Of a stretch of 64,000 nucleotides of DNA, positions 1-9,413 are shown one piece after another. The stretch covers positions 124,001-188,000 of the forward strand of contig JQNW01000004.1 of NCBI GenBank assembly GCA_000761475.1, given 5' to 3'. Below the pieces are notes generated by a model. It saw only the letters and a program-made list of their open reading frames with translations, did no database searches and was not told where the DNA came from. The DNA is from Chromohalobacter israelensis. Its GTDB lineage: Bacteria > Pseudomonadota > Gammaproteobacteria > Pseudomonadales > Halomonadaceae. Both the position numbers and the translations under genes were made by a program. Every line of letters starts with the position of its first letter. The first letter of the stretch is position 1.

Positions 1-2
1 CA

Positions 3-602
3 TGGCGCAAGCCGGTGGCGGCGCATACGCAAGCCGCCTTCGACAACGCGCAGGCGTGGCTGCGCGAGCGAGACCGGCCCTTGATTCTGGACTCGGGCTG
101 CGGCGTAGGGCTTTCCACCCGTCGTCTGGCCGCGCAGTTTCCCGAGCACGCCGTGATCGGGGTGGACCGCAGCGCCGAGCGTCTCGCGCGCGAGTACGGC
201 GCACCGCCCGACAATGCCCTGCTGGTACGGGCGGACCTGGTCGATTTCTGGCGCCTGGCCCTGCGGGCCGGTTGGCAGCCGGCGCGACATTACCTGTTGT
301 ATCCCAACCCATACCCCAAGGCTTCGCACCTCAAGATGCGCTGGCACGGGCATCCGGTGTTTCCCGCCCTGGCCGGGCTCGGCGGCGAATTCGAGGCGCG
401 CTCCAACTGGCGGCTCTACCTCGAGGAACTGGCACTGGCGCTGGCGCAAGCCACCGGGCGCGAGGCGCGTCTCGAGTCTTTCGCGCCGTCGGAGGAGGGT
501 TTGACGCCCTTCGAGCGCAAGTACCACGCCAGCGGTCAGACATTATGGCGGTTGACGGTGACGCTCGCGCACCGCCCCCAGTTGTTGCCGACGCCGCCCT
601 GA
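3..602 (+). CDS. TrmB-like SAM-dependent tRNA methyltransferase, 5' end outside window
   Basis: Probable S-adenosylmethionine-dependent methyltransferase of the TrmB (tRNA guanine-N7) type. The visible part has an early SAM-binding loop (LDSGCGVGLSTR), an acidic turn (GVDRSAERL) and a PNPYPKASHLKMRW segment, which corresponds to the DPWPKKRHHKRR region of TrmB. The wording of that segment differs enough that this may be a TrmB paralogue rather than the housekeeping enzyme. The frame is open to the left edge of the window, so the true start is missing; an internal GTG at 15 is probably not the start. It ends 35 bases before the SMR gene and may be cotranscribed with it. Family assignment is good; substrate is inferred. 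Confidence 0.7.
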   Translation, partial: WRKPVAAHTQAAFDNAQAWLRERDRPLILDSGCGVGLSTRRLAAQFPEHAVIGVDRSAERLAREYGAPPDNALLVRADLVDFWRLALRAGWQPARHYLLYPNPYPKASHLKMRWHGHPVFPALAGLGGEFEARSNWRLYLEELALALAQATGREARLESFAPSEEGLTPFERKYHASGQTLWRLTVTLAHRPQLLPTPP

Positions 603-637
603 CCGCTGGGGCGACGCGACGTTTTCAGGAGACCGAA

Positions 638-967
638 ATGGTGTATGTGTTTTTGGCGATCGCGATCATCGCCGAGGTCGTGGCGACCAGTGCGTTGAAG
701 GCTTCCCAGGAGTTCACGCGCCTGTGGCCCAGCGTGACCGTCGTGGTGGGGTATGCCTTGGCGTTCTACATGCTGACGCTGGCGCTGCGAGACTTGCCGG
801 TGGGGATTGCCTATGCGTTCTGGGCGGGGCTGGGGATCGTGCTGGTCACCCTGATCGGTATCGTCGTATACGGCGAGAAACCCGACCTGCCGGCGCTTTT
901 GGGGCTGGGGCTGATCATCGCCGGCGTGGTGATCATACAGGCGTTCTCGCGCATGTCGTCGCACTGA
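638..967 (+). CDS. SMR-family small multidrug/quaternary ammonium transporter
   Basis: Inner-membrane proton-coupled antiporter of the small multidrug resistance family (EmrE/Sug type), 109 residues, the usual length. Four hydrophobic segments are visible. Glu13 in the first one (AIIAEVVAT) is the conserved membrane carboxylate that carries protons and cations in EmrE. The YAFWAGLG segment in helix 3 is also typical. A good ribosome site (AGGAGA at 627-632) precedes the ATG at 638. The family exports lipophilic or quaternary cations and in some members guanidinium or osmolytes; the exact substrate cannot be read from the sequence. The gene lies directly downstream of the TrmB-like gene. Confidence 0.88.
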   Translation: MVYVFLAIAIIAEVVATSALKASQEFTRLWPSVTVVVGYALAFYMLTLALRDLPVGIAYAFWAGLGIVLVTLIGIVVYGEKPDLPALLGLGLIIAGVVIIQAFSRMSSH

Positions 968-1026
968 AGGCAGCCGGCTGCTAGCCTGGCGGGCGGTGTG
1001 CGTTCATCCAGGTAAAGGAATATTCG

Positions 1027-2505
1027 ATGTTGAGCACGGTGCTTTGTTCTCGCCGTCGGCGGTCGTGGGGCCGCAGCGGGCGTCGCATGGTCTCCATGCT
1101 GGTGTTGCTGGGCCTGCCGTTGTCGGCGGTGGCCGATGGCTTTTCGAACCTTGCCACGCTGGCCGACAAGGGCTTCGTGATCGGGGCTCAGGCGCAACTG
1201 CTGGGAAGCGGCGAGAACCTGGGGTCGATTCAGCCCACGCGGCGGCTGTCGCCGGCTTCGGTCACCAAACTCTATACCGCCGCGGCGAGTCTTGATCGCT
1301 GGGGGCCGCAGCACCGTTTCACCACCCAGTTGATGGCCACGGGCGAGGTCGATGCGCAGGGCGTGTTGCAGGGCGACCTAGTCTTCGACGGCGGCGGCGA
1401 CCCGGCCCTCACCAGCGAGAACCTGTGGCGCCTGGTGCAGCGCCTGCGTGAGCGCGGCGTGCGCAAGGTGAACGGGGAACTGGTGGTCAGCCAGTGGCGC
1501 TTCGGTCCGGTGACCTGCGTGACCACCGACCGCTGCGAGGCCCGGACGCGGTCGGACAACGCCTACAGCGCCCTGTTGTCCTCGGCGGCGGTGAATTACG
1601 GCAGCTGGTGCAATCTGATCAAACCCGGTGCCGCGGTGGGAGATGCCGCCACGATCAGCGACTGCACGACAGTGGCGCCGCTGACCCGAATCGACAACCG
1701 GGTCACGACCGTGGCGCCGGGCGGCGATACGCGTCTCAGTGCCGAGCGGTTGAGCGATGCGCAGGGCGATACGCTGCGCATCAGCGGCCAGATCGCGCAT
1801 GGCGGCTTCTCCCGGGAGATCTATCGCGCCAGTTCCGACCCCGCCGAGCAAACCGCCAAGACCCTGGTGGCCCTGCTCGGCCAGGCTGGCATCGAGGTCG
1901 ACGGACATGCGACCAGCACCACGCCGCCGCCGACCACCGCCAAGCGTCTGGCGGCGGTGGACGGCAAGCCGCTTCAGGAAGTGCTGCTGCGCATGCTCAA
2001 TTACTCGAACAATTTCATGGCCGATACGCTGGCGCTGGATCTCGTGGCCAAGCCGGGCGCCAGCTTGCGGGATGCCGGCGATGCCTTGATGCGCTTCGCC
2101 CGGGACCTGCCCGGCCACGGCGTGCCGACGCTGGTCAGCGGCAGTGGCCTGACGCCGGAAAACCGCGTCTCGGCACAAGATATCAATGCCTTGCTGTCGG
2201 CCATGTATCGGCGTTCGGCCTTGTTCCCGACCTTCGTCGCCGGTCTGCAATTGCCGACCAACGGCCCGATGCACTTCATCCGCCGTGGCAGCGAGACCTT
2301 CCAGCAGAACGTCATGCTCAAGACCGGCACCCTCAACGAGCCGGTTACGGTACGCGCGGTGGCCGGGTATTTCCGTACCCGTCAGGGGCGCTGGGGCAGT
2401 TTCGCGGTACTGGTCAACGGTACCGCGCAGACGCCGTACCTGGCCTGGCGTCAGGTCCTGCCTCTGGTCGCGGCGGACCTGACGCGGATGATCGAGGCGC
2501 ACTGA
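1027..2505 (+). CDS. dacB: D-alanyl-D-alanine carboxypeptidase/endopeptidase, PBP4 family (S13)
   Basis: Periplasmic peptidoglycan hydrolase that trims or cleaves D-Ala-containing cross-links. The three penicillin-binding motifs are present in order: SVTK with nucleophile Ser78 and Lys81, SNN at 327-329, and KTG at 432-434. At 492 residues it matches the PBP4 (peptidase S13) size, including the extra domain inserted between the first two motifs. The N-terminus is arginine-rich followed by a hydrophobic stretch ending in SAVADG, a likely signal peptide; a second ATG at 1087 would give a more standard one. An AGGTAAAGGAA ribosome site precedes 1027. It stands alone between the SMR gene and the convergent acuI. 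Confidence 0.92.
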   Translation: MLSTVLCSRRRRSWGRSGRRMVSMLVLLGLPLSAVADGFSNLATLADKGFVIGAQAQLLGSGENLGSIQPTRRLSPASVTKLYTAAASLDRWGPQHRFTTQLMATGEVDAQGVLQGDLVFDGGGDPALTSENLWRLVQRLRERGVRKVNGELVVSQWRFGPVTCVTTDRCEARTRSDNAYSALLSSAAVNYGSWCNLIKPGAAVGDAATISDCTTVAPLTRIDNRVTTVAPGGDTRLSAERLSDAQGDTLRISGQIAHGGFSREIYRASSDPAEQTAKTLVALLGQAGIEVDGHATSTTPPPTTAKRLAAVDGKPLQEVLLRMLNYSNNFMADTLALDLVAKPGASLRDAGDALMRFARDLPGHGVPTLVSGSGLTPENRVSAQDINALLSAMYRRSALFPTFVAGLQLPTNGPMHFIRRGSETFQQNVMLKTGTLNEPVTVRAVAGYFRTRQGRWGSFAVLVNGTAQTPYLAWRQVLPLVAADLTRMIEAH

Positions 2506-2549
2506 GCGCGCCTCGGGCCTCGTCGCCTTCTGCGTGCGGGCGAGGGTCG

Positions 2550-2576
2550 TTGCCGGGCGCCCGGCAATTCGGGCGC
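2550..2576. terminator. GC-rich palindrome between convergent dacB and acuI
   Basis: An 18-base perfect palindrome (2550-2567, centre GGGCGCCC) overlaps an alternative hairpin with arms GCGCCCG/CGGGCGC and a six-base loop (2557-2576). It sits between the converging ends of dacB and acuI and may end transcription from both sides. There is no clear T-run on either strand, so intrinsic termination is uncertain. Confidence 0.4.
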
Positions 2577-2579
2577 GGC

Positions 2580-3557
2580 CTAGCGATGCGGATCGATCAG
2601 CAGACGCCCGTGGGTGCGCCCCTCGATCATGGCGTGCGCCTGTGACTCGACGTCCTCGAGGCCGATTTCCTCGACCTGCATGTGCGTCAACAGGGCATTG
2701 GGCAAGGCCGCGATACGCTGCCACGCGGCGCGGCGTCGCTCGAAGGGAATGTACACGCTGTCCACCCCCAGCAATGCCACGCCGCGCAGGATGAAGGGCA
2801 TCACCGTCGTCGGCAGCGCGGCATCGCCGGCCAGGCCGACGGCGGCGACCTTGCCGGCATAGCGCATCTGCGCCAGCAAGTTGGCCAGGACCTGGCCGCC
2901 GACGGTATCGACGGCGCCCGCCCAGTGGGTCGAGGCCAGCGGGCGGCCGCGCTCGGTGAAGTCGTCGCGTGCCAGCACCTGCGCGGCGCCGAGCCGGGTC
3001 AGCCAGTCGCCCTGGTCGGGCTTGCCGGTGATGGCATGCACCTCGAAGCCCTCATGGGCGAGGATCGAGACCGCCCAGCTGCCCACGCCGCCGCTGGCGC
3101 CACTGACCGCGACGGGGCCGTCGCCGGGACTGAGGCCCGCCTCCTGCAGACGCATGACGCTGAGCATCGCGGTAAGCCCCGCCGTGCCGAACAGCATCGC
3201 CTCGCGCGTGCTCAACGGACGCGGGCAGGGCACCAGCCAGTCGGCATCGACGCGCATGGCCTCGGCGAACCCGCCCCAGTAGCGTTCGCCGACGCCCCAG
3301 CCGGTCAGGATGACACGATCGTCGGTATCGAATCGCGCATCTGTTGACGCCGTCACCGTGCCGGCGAAGTCGATGCCCGGCACCAGGGGATAGTCGCGCA
3401 CGATCTTGCCCTGGCCGGTGACCGCCATGGCGTCCTTGTAGTTGAGGTCCGAATAGTCGATGGCGACGCGAACCGCACGCTCCGGCAACCGGTTTTCGTC
3501 GAGCGTCTCGAGACGGGCGCGTGGGGATTCGCCGTGGAGCATGAGGGCGCGTGGCAT
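2580..3557 (-). CDS. acuI: Acryloyl-CoA reductase AcuI/YhdH-type MDR oxidoreductase
   Basis: Zinc-independent medium-chain reductase of the AcuI/YhdH family, which reduces toxic acryloyl-CoA to propionyl-CoA with NADPH in the cytoplasm. Family hallmarks include SDLNYKDAMAVTG near the N-terminus, PGIDFAGTV, the nucleotide-binding SGASGGVGSWAV and GVDSVYIP before the C-terminus. The start at 3557 gives 325 residues, the family length, and has AAGGAG just upstream. AcuI protects cells that degrade DMSP or 3-hydroxypropionate, but the gene is also a widespread housekeeping enzyme. Here it is about 55 kb from the DddP-like gene and not linked to it. Confidence 0.88.
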   Translation of the reverse strand: MPRALMLHGESPRARLETLDENRLPERAVRVAIDYSDLNYKDAMAVTGQGKIVRDYPLVPGIDFAGTVTASTDARFDTDDRVILTGWGVGERYWGGFAEAMRVDADWLVPCPRPLSTREAMLFGTAGLTAMLSVMRLQEAGLSPGDGPVAVSGASGGVGSWAVSILAHEGFEVHAITGKPDQGDWLTRLGAAQVLARDDFTERGRPLASTHWAGAVDTVGGQVLANLLAQMRYAGKVAAVGLAGDAALPTTVMPFILRGVALLGVDSVYIPFERRRAAWQRIAALPNALLTHMQVEEIGLEDVESQAHAMIEGRTHGRLLIDPHR

Positions 3558-3817
3558 GGGAACTCCTTGCTGATCGAATGACGTGCTGGACAGCGTTGGC
3601 AGCGGCAACGCAGGCGTTAGGCTCAGCCTAGCTCCGGCCCCGGCGTGTCGACAACGCGACCTTGGCGGCATGGCGAGGTGCATCGTCGGCGTTGCCTGTC
3701 GTCGCCCCTCTGTTACCATCGGCGGCTGGTCGTGCGCGTTGCTGCCCTCGCCCGCGCCGCCGGAAGAGAGCCGCCATGCCCGGCGTTCGATAACCCCACG
3801 CGTGAGGACCGCGCACG

Positions 3818-4189
3818 ATGAAACCCCGCCAAAGCGGTTTTCGCCACCTGATCGATTCCACGCACTACTCCCTGAAAGGGCTGCGCGCCGCGTTTCGCAA
3901 CGAGACGGCGTTCCGCCAGGAAGTCGGCATCTGCGTGATCCTGCTGCCCCTGGCCTGGTGGATCGGGAGCTCGCCCGTGGAGTGGTTGCTGCTGGTGGGC
4001 AGCTGCGCCCTGGTGCTGATGGTGGAGTTGCTCAACAGCGCGGTGGAGAATGTGGTCGACCGTATCGGTCCCGAGCACCATGAACTGTCCGGGCGCGCCA
4101 AGGACATCGGTTCCGCCGCGGTGATGATCTCGCTGATCATGGCGGGATTGACCTGGGTATTGCTGGCCTGGCAGAAATTCTTCGGCTGA
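3818..4189 (+). CDS. dgkA: Diacylglycerol kinase
   Basis: Small integral-membrane kinase that recycles diacylglycerol to phosphatidic acid. The 123 residues contain the family core: RAAFRNETAFRQE in the first amphipathic segment and the catalytic VELLNSAVENVVDRI helix with its Glu and Asn residues. Three transmembrane helices are evident. GTGAGGA before the ATG at 3818 can act as ribosome site. The 260-base gap upstream separates it from divergent acuI and should hold promoters for both; no specific site was resolved. Confidence 0.95.
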   Translation: MKPRQSGFRHLIDSTHYSLKGLRAAFRNETAFRQEVGICVILLPLAWWIGSSPVEWLLLVGSCALVLMVELLNSAVENVVDRIGPEHHELSGRAKDIGSAAVMISLIMAGLTWVLLAWQKFFG

Positions 4190-4250
4190 TGCCTGTGCGT
4201 CAGTGTTTCGACCATGCGGCGGCTCCGGCCCGCCGCGCATGAGGATCGTC

Positions 4251-4430
4251 ATGTCCCGACGCCTAGGATTTGCATTGCTCGGCGCGCTCGTCCTGGCCGC
4301 CGTGATCGTCCCTTACACCTTGCTGCGCCACGTTCAGGCCTGGTACGGCAGCCTGCTGTTCTGGCTGCTGGTCGGGGTCGCCGTGGTGCTGCTCAACCTG
4401 CTCGTCACCGCCGCGTTCAAGGAGAAATGA
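4251..4430 (+). CDS. Small two-helix membrane protein paired with the SSS symporter
   Basis: A 59-residue protein with two hydrophobic helices and a short basic tail (FKEK). Small membrane partners of this kind (YhdT or DUF3311 type) often precede sodium:solute symporter genes. The start at 4251 is chosen because GAGGA sits 6 bases upstream. Its stop codon lies two bases before the start of the symporter gene, so the two are probably translated together. The function is unknown; assisting assembly or stability of the symporter is an inference from context. Confidence 0.6.
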   Translation: MSRRLGFALLGALVLAAVIVPYTLLRHVQAWYGSLLFWLLVGVAVVLLNLLVTAAFKEK

Positions 4431-4432
4431 GC

Positions 4433-5908
4433 ATGACGCCGACGCTCGTCTGGGGAGCGGTGATCCTGTACACGCTGATTGCGCTGGGGGTGGCCTGGCG
4501 GTCGCGGGAGCGCGGCTCGCAGACGCCCGACATGGCACGCTATTTCCTCGGCGGACGCCGGATGGGCGGGCTGGTCTCGGCGCTGAGCTACAGCGCGACC
4601 ACCTACAGCGCGTTCATGATGGTCGGACTGGCGGGGCTGACCTATGCCGGCGGCGTGGGGGCGCTGGGATTCGAGATCGTCTACTTCGCCGGCGTGTCGC
4701 TGGTGGCGATCTTCGGGCCGCGCTTCTGGGCGGTGGGCAAGGCGTTCGGTTTCGTCACGCCCAGCGAGATGCTGGGCCACCGCTACGCGAATCGCGCCGT
4801 GGCCGTCGTCATGGCGCTGGTCAGCAGCCTCTTCTTGATTCCCTACGCCGCCGTGCAGCTGGCCGGGGTGGGGTACCTGCTCAGCGGGATGACCGATGGC
4901 GCGATCGGCTTTACCACGGGCGTGGCGGTCGCCACGGCCCTGGCGCTGCTCTTCACCTTCATTGCCGGCATCCGGTCGGTGATGTGGACCGATGCGCTGC
5001 AGGCGCTGTTGATGATCGTCGCCGCCACGCTGGTCGCGCTGCTGGTGGTGGCGTCACTGGGCGGCTTCGCCGCCGTGTTCGAGACGCTCGCCCGCGAGCA
5101 TCCCGAGGCCCTGACGGTGCCCGGCTCGGGGCTCTTCACGCCGGCGACGTTCCTGGGCCTGACGATTCCGTGGTTCTTCTTCAGCCTTTCCAATCCGCAG
5201 GTCAGCCAGCGACTGTTCATGCCGGCGTCGCTGCGCGCCATGCGCCGGATGCTGATCGGCTTCCTGTGCTTCGGTCTGGTGTACACCGTCGTCTCGGTGA
5301 TGTGGGGCTTCTCGGCGCTGATCGCGTTTCCCGACCTGACGAGTTCGGACCTGGCCACGCCGACGCTGCTGGCCTCCGCCCACGTGCCGCCCGTGCTGGG
5401 CGTCGTGGTGATGGTGGGCATCCTGGCGGCGGCGGTGTCGACCATCGACTCGATCATGCTGACGTTGTCGTCGATGCTGTCGCGCGACGTCTATGCCATG
5501 ACTCGGGGCGGTGGCGACGAGCGACGCCAGCTGCGTGCCGGCAAGATGGTGTTGCCGGTGATCGCGCTGCTGGCACTGGGCTTCGCCGAGCTGCGTCTTG
5601 ATCTGATCGCCGTGCTCTCGGTGGCCGCCTCGACCGGGCTGGTGGTCACCGTGCCGGCCCTGATCGGTGCCTTCTTCTGGCGGAGGGGCACCGCGGCGGG
5701 GGCACTGGTCAGCATGCTGGGCGGCGGCGTCTGGGTGCTGGGGCTCTACGCGACCGGTGCCACGCCGCTGGGGTGGCCGCCGGGCATCTGGGCGCTGCCC
5801 GTGGCGGCGGCCCTGTTCGTGGCGGTCAGCCTCTGCACGGCCGCGCCGCGGCATACCGCCGACACCTTCATCGCGACCGCCGAGCGGGCCTTGCCGTGGC
5901 GACGTTGA
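4433..5908 (+). CDS. Sodium:solute symporter family (SSS) transporter
   Basis: Secondary transporter of the SSS family, 491 residues with about thirteen hydrophobic helices. Typical features are YFLGGRRMGG after helix 1, the unwound first core helix LSYSATTYSAFMMVG, and AAAVSTIDSIML in the Na2-site region. It probably couples sodium entry to uptake of a small solute; the substrate (pantothenate, proline or organic acid types are all possible) cannot be assigned. The start at 4433 lies 8 bases after AAGGAG. An ATG at 4427 overlaps the previous stop codon but is too close to that ribosome site. Confidence 0.85.
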   Translation: MTPTLVWGAVILYTLIALGVAWRSRERGSQTPDMARYFLGGRRMGGLVSALSYSATTYSAFMMVGLAGLTYAGGVGALGFEIVYFAGVSLVAIFGPRFWAVGKAFGFVTPSEMLGHRYANRAVAVVMALVSSLFLIPYAAVQLAGVGYLLSGMTDGAIGFTTGVAVATALALLFTFIAGIRSVMWTDALQALLMIVAATLVALLVVASLGGFAAVFETLAREHPEALTVPGSGLFTPATFLGLTIPWFFFSLSNPQVSQRLFMPASLRAMRRMLIGFLCFGLVYTVVSVMWGFSALIAFPDLTSSDLATPTLLASAHVPPVLGVVVMVGILAAAVSTIDSIMLTLSSMLSRDVYAMTRGGGDERRQLRAGKMVLPVIALLALGFAELRLDLIAVLSVAASTGLVVTVPALIGAFFWRRGTAAGALVSMLGGGVWVLGLYATGATPLGWPPGIWALPVAAALFVAVSLCTAAPRHTADTFIATAERALPWRR

Positions 5909-6165
5909 GATGACCGGGCGGGTGGTTTCTGCCGAGCGACCCGCTTCGCCAAGGGCGCTGGATAAATAGCCGAACAGCAGGAAGCGCAAGGCGTTCGGTG
6001 CACAGAAGGCGAGACACGACATGGGGTCGGGCGAGCCTTCGAGTACCGCGTAACGCGGCGATTCATCCGTGCAGACATTTATGCAGTGTTTCCCTAAGCT
6101 GGGCCTATCACGCCGCCCCCCGGCGCTTGGCCGGGACGGCACAGGAACGTCGATAGGAGAATGGC

Positions 6166-9100
6166 ATGGCCCTGCTCAACGGTTTGCTGCCCCAGGCCGA
6201 TATCCCCGCGCCCCTGCATGATGCCCTGGCCGAGGCCGGTGAGCGCTTGCATGACGCCCTGGCCATGGCCGACCGCGTCGCGGCGGCCAAGGCCGGCGAC
6301 GACGAGAGCGCCCAGGACGACATGCCGAGTGCCGCCTGGCAGGCGCTTGCCGAGCCGCGCCGCGCCGAATTGGCGCGCGTCGTGGCGCTGTCCGATTTTG
6401 CCACCGAGACCCTGGCCCGAGATCCCTCCTGGCTGCCGGCCCTGGACGCCGATGGCGAGCTGGATGCGCCGCCGTCGCGCGAGGCCCTGGAAACGGAGCT
6501 CGCCGAACGCCTCGATGGCGCCGAGGACGAGGCCGCCATGCAGGCCGCGGTGCGGCGCTTCCGGCGTCTGCGCATGCTGGGCATCGTGTGGCGCGATCTG
6601 TGCCGTGCGCCGCGCGGTCAGGCCGGCGAGGCCGGCATGTGGGCCACGGCGCGTGCCGTCAGCGAGCTGGCGGAGATTTGCCTGGAGGGCGCGCTGGGCT
6701 GGCTGGAACGCCACTACGCGCCGCGCTGGGGAATGCCCGCGCCGCGTGGCGATGGATCGCCCCAGCGGTTGGTGGTGCTGGGCATGGGCAAGCTTGGCGC
6801 CGGCGAGCTCAACCTGTCCTCGGATATCGATTTGATCTTCGCCTACGCCGAAGACGGCGAGACGCAGGGCGGTCGCCGCGAGCTCTCGCACCAGGAGTAT
6901 TTCACCAAGCTGGGACAGAAACTGATCGCCGCTCTGGATGCGGTCACCGACGAGGGCTTTGCCTTCCGGGTCGACATGCGCCTGCGTCCGCTCGGTGATG
7001 GCGGTCCGCTGGTCGGCAGTTTCGCGACCCTGGCCAGCTATTATCAGGACCAGGGACGCGAGTGGGAGCGCTACGCCATGCTCAAGGCACGGCCGGTGGC
7101 CGGCGACCGCGAGGCCGGCGACGAGCTGCTCGCCGCGCTGCGCCCCTTCGTGTATCGCAAGTACCTGGATTTCGGTGCCATCGAGTCGTTGCGCGAAATG
7201 AAGCGCCTCATCAACCGCGAAGTGAAACGCAAGGGCATGGCCGACAACATCAAGCTCGGCCCCGGCGGCATCCGCGAGGTGGAGTTCGTGGTCCAGGCGT
7301 TCCAGCTGATTCGCGGCGGCCGCGATACCGAGTTGCAGCTCACCTCGCTGGCCGCGGCCTTGCGCTGTCTGGCCACGCTGGAGCTGTTGCCGCCCGAGGT
7401 CACCGAAACGCTGCGTGTCGACTACGCCTTCCTGCGCGATCTCGAGCATGCCCTGCAGGCGCAGAAAGATCGCCAGACCCAGACCCTGCCCGACACGGTG
7501 CTGGGCCGCGAGCGCCTGGCCCTGGCGCTCGACATGGAGGACTGGCCCGCGCTCGTGGCGCGCCTCGAGGAGGCGCGCGGGCGGGTGCGCGAGCATTTCG
7601 ACGCGGTCATCGCGCCGCCCGAGGAGGAGGACGCGGCCGTGGCATGCGAGGACGCCTCCCGCGAGGAACTGGGCGCGCTGTGGCGGCTCGAGTTGACCGA
7701 CGAGGAAGCCCGGGAAACGCTGGACAGCCTGGGATTCGCCACGCCCGCGGCGGCGCATGAGCGTCTCGGCAAGCTGTGGCAATCGCGCGCCGTGGCGAGC
7801 ATGCAGCGTATCGGGTTCGCGCGTCTCGACGCCCTGATGCCGCTGCTGCTCGATGCGGTCGCGGAAAGCGAGGCGCCGGACATGGCCCTCGAGCGCGTGC
7901 TGCCGTTGATCGAGGCGGTCCTGCGACGCACCGCCTACCTGGCGCTGCTGCGTGAAAACCCCGATGCGTTGCGTCAACTGATCCGCCTGTGCGCCGCGAG
8001 TCCGTGGATCGCCGAGCAACTGGCGCGGCACCCGGTGCTGCTCGATGAACTGCTGCATCCCGCCACGCTGTACTCCCCCGCCGACAAGGAGCAGCTGGCC
8101 GATGAACTGCGCCAGGCGTTGTCGCGCATTCCCGCGGACGACGAGGAAGCCCAGCTCGAGGCGCTGCGCATCTTCAAGCATGCCCAGGTGCTGCACGTGG
8201 CGGCCTCCGACATCGTCGGCGCACGGCCGTTGATGAAGGTCAGCGACTATCTCACCTTCATCGCCGAGGTGGTGCTGGAGCAGGTGCTGGCGATGGCCTG
8301 GACCCATGTCACGCGCAAATACGGCTATCCGGCGCGCCGTGATGGCGAACGCACGAGCGATGACGCCAGTTTTGCCATCGTCGGCTACGGCAAGCTGGGC
8401 GGCATCGAACTGGGCTACGGTTCGGACCTGGACCTGGTGTTCCTGCACGACGCCGACCCCCGGGGGAGTACCGATGGCGCCAAATCCCTCGACAACGCGG
8501 TGTTCTTCACGCGGCTGGGGCAGCGCATCATTCACCTGCTGACCGCCGTCACGCCCAGCGGCTCGCTGTACGAGGTCGACATGCGACTGCGGCCGTCCGG
8601 CAATGCCGGGCTGCTGGTGACGACGCTCGAGGCGTTTGCCGATTACCAGCGCCAGCAGGCCTGGACGTGGGAACACCAGGCGCTGGTGCGCGCGCGGGCC
8701 ATCGCCGGCAACCCGGCGCTCTGCGAGCGCTTCGAGGCGCTGCGGCGTGATGTGCTGGGCCAGACCCGCGAGGTCGAGGCGCTGCGCGAGGAGGTGGTGG
8801 CGATGCGTCGCAAGATGCGCACGCACCTGGGCAGCAGCGACCAGGCCGGACGTCAGGGCGTGTTTCACCTCAAGCAGGACCCGGGCGGCATGGTGGACAT
8901 CGAATTCCTCTGCCAGTACGCCGTCCTGGCCCTGGGCGCCGAGACGCCCGAGATGCTGACGTTCAGCGACAACATGCGCATCCTCGAGACGCTGGAAAGC
9001 GTCGGCCGACTGCCCGCCGACCAGGCACGCGAGCTGCGCGAGGCGTATCTCACCTATCGCGGTCTCAGCCATCGTGCGTCGCTGGCCAAGGCCGGCAGCC

Positions 9101-9189
9101 AGGTCGAGATCGCGGACATCGATGCCCATCGGCAGCGGGTGCGCGCCATCTGGGCCCAGTGGATGCAGGAGGACGATGCCTCGCGCTGA
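6166..9189 (+). CDS. glnE: Bifunctional glutamine synthetase adenylyltransferase/deadenylylase
   Basis: Cytoplasmic enzyme that adenylylates and deadenylylates glutamine synthetase in response to PII, tuning nitrogen assimilation. It contains two nucleotidyltransferase domains: the first has GMGKLGAGELN from Gly206 with SDIDL (Asp220, Asp222), and the second has GYGKLGG followed by GSDLDL (Asp754, Asp756). The length of 1007 residues is slightly above the E. coli enzyme. It is monocistronic, with a 257-base upstream gap where no clear promoter or other site was resolved. Confidence 0.96.
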   Translation: MALLNGLLPQADIPAPLHDALAEAGERLHDALAMADRVAAAKAGDDESAQDDMPSAAWQALAEPRRAELARVVALSDFATETLARDPSWLPALDADGELDAPPSREALETELAERLDGAEDEAAMQAAVRRFRRLRMLGIVWRDLCRAPRGQAGEAGMWATARAVSELAEICLEGALGWLERHYAPRWGMPAPRGDGSPQRLVVLGMGKLGAGELNLSSDIDLIFAYAEDGETQGGRRELSHQEYFTKLGQKLIAALDAVTDEGFAFRVDMRLRPLGDGGPLVGSFATLASYYQDQGREWERYAMLKARPVAGDREAGDELLAALRPFVYRKYLDFGAIESLREMKRLINREVKRKGMADNIKLGPGGIREVEFVVQAFQLIRGGRDTELQLTSLAAALRCLATLELLPPEVTETLRVDYAFLRDLEHALQAQKDRQTQTLPDTVLGRERLALALDMEDWPALVARLEEARGRVREHFDAVIAPPEEEDAAVACEDASREELGALWRLELTDEEARETLDSLGFATPAAAHERLGKLWQSRAVASMQRIGFARLDALMPLLLDAVAESEAPDMALERVLPLIEAVLRRTAYLALLRENPDALRQLIRLCAASPWIAEQLARHPVLLDELLHPATLYSPADKEQLADELRQALSRIPADDEEAQLEALRIFKHAQVLHVAASDIVGARPLMKVSDYLTFIAEVVLEQVLAMAWTHVTRKYGYPARRDGERTSDDASFAIVGYGKLGGIELGYGSDLDLVFLHDADPRGSTDGAKSLDNAVFFTRLGQRIIHLLTAVTPSGSLYEVDMRLRPSGNAGLLVTTLEAFADYQRQQAWTWEHQALVRARAIAGNPALCERFEALRRDVLGQTREVEALREEVVAMRRKMRTHLGSSDQAGRQGVFHLKQDPGGMVDIEFLCQYAVLALGAETPEMLTFSDNMRILETLESVGRLPADQARELREAYLTYRGLSHRASLAKAGSQVEIADIDAHRQRVRAIWAQWMQEDDASR

Positions 9190-9274
9190 GCGCCGGCGTT
9201 TCATCGTGTCACGCCGTGTTGGTTTTCTGTCTCATGATGAGCGTGGGAATCGTTAGTACGACAAAAGTTGGGTG

Positions 9275-9302
9275 TTGATCATTCGCGTGGAAACTTTATA
9301 GT
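9275..9302 (+). promoter_or_regulatory. Possible sigma-70 promoter before the peptide transporter
   Basis: TTGATC (9275-9280) and TATAGT (9297-9302) are separated by 16 bases, close to sigma-70 consensus. Transcription would begin just before the hairpin at 9310 and run into the peptide transporter gene. Confidence 0.45.
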
Positions 9303-9309
9303 CCGCCTC

Positions 9310-9341
9310 CGGCGATGGCATGCGTGCCATCGCCGTTTTGT
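9310..9341 (+). terminator. Perfect 11-bp hairpin plus T-run, glnE terminator or leader attenuator
   Basis: Arms CGGCGATGGCA and TGCCATCGCCG enclose a four-base loop and are followed directly by TTTTGTT, the form of an intrinsic terminator. It lies 120 bases after glnE but immediately downstream of a promoter-like sequence and 75 bases before the transporter start. It could therefore end glnE transcripts or act in the leader of the transporter. Confidence 0.65.
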
Positions 9342-9413
9342 TTCGCCGCACGCTCACAAGGCGTGGCGATCGTCGGGCACAACCTGAAAGTTCTCAACGA
9401 GGCAGACACTTCA

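Noticed and set aside
6094-9204. A 1036-codon open frame on the minus strand opposite glnE
   Set aside because: It is a by-product of GC-rich codon use opposite glnE; its translation is low-complexity and glnE has all its motifs.
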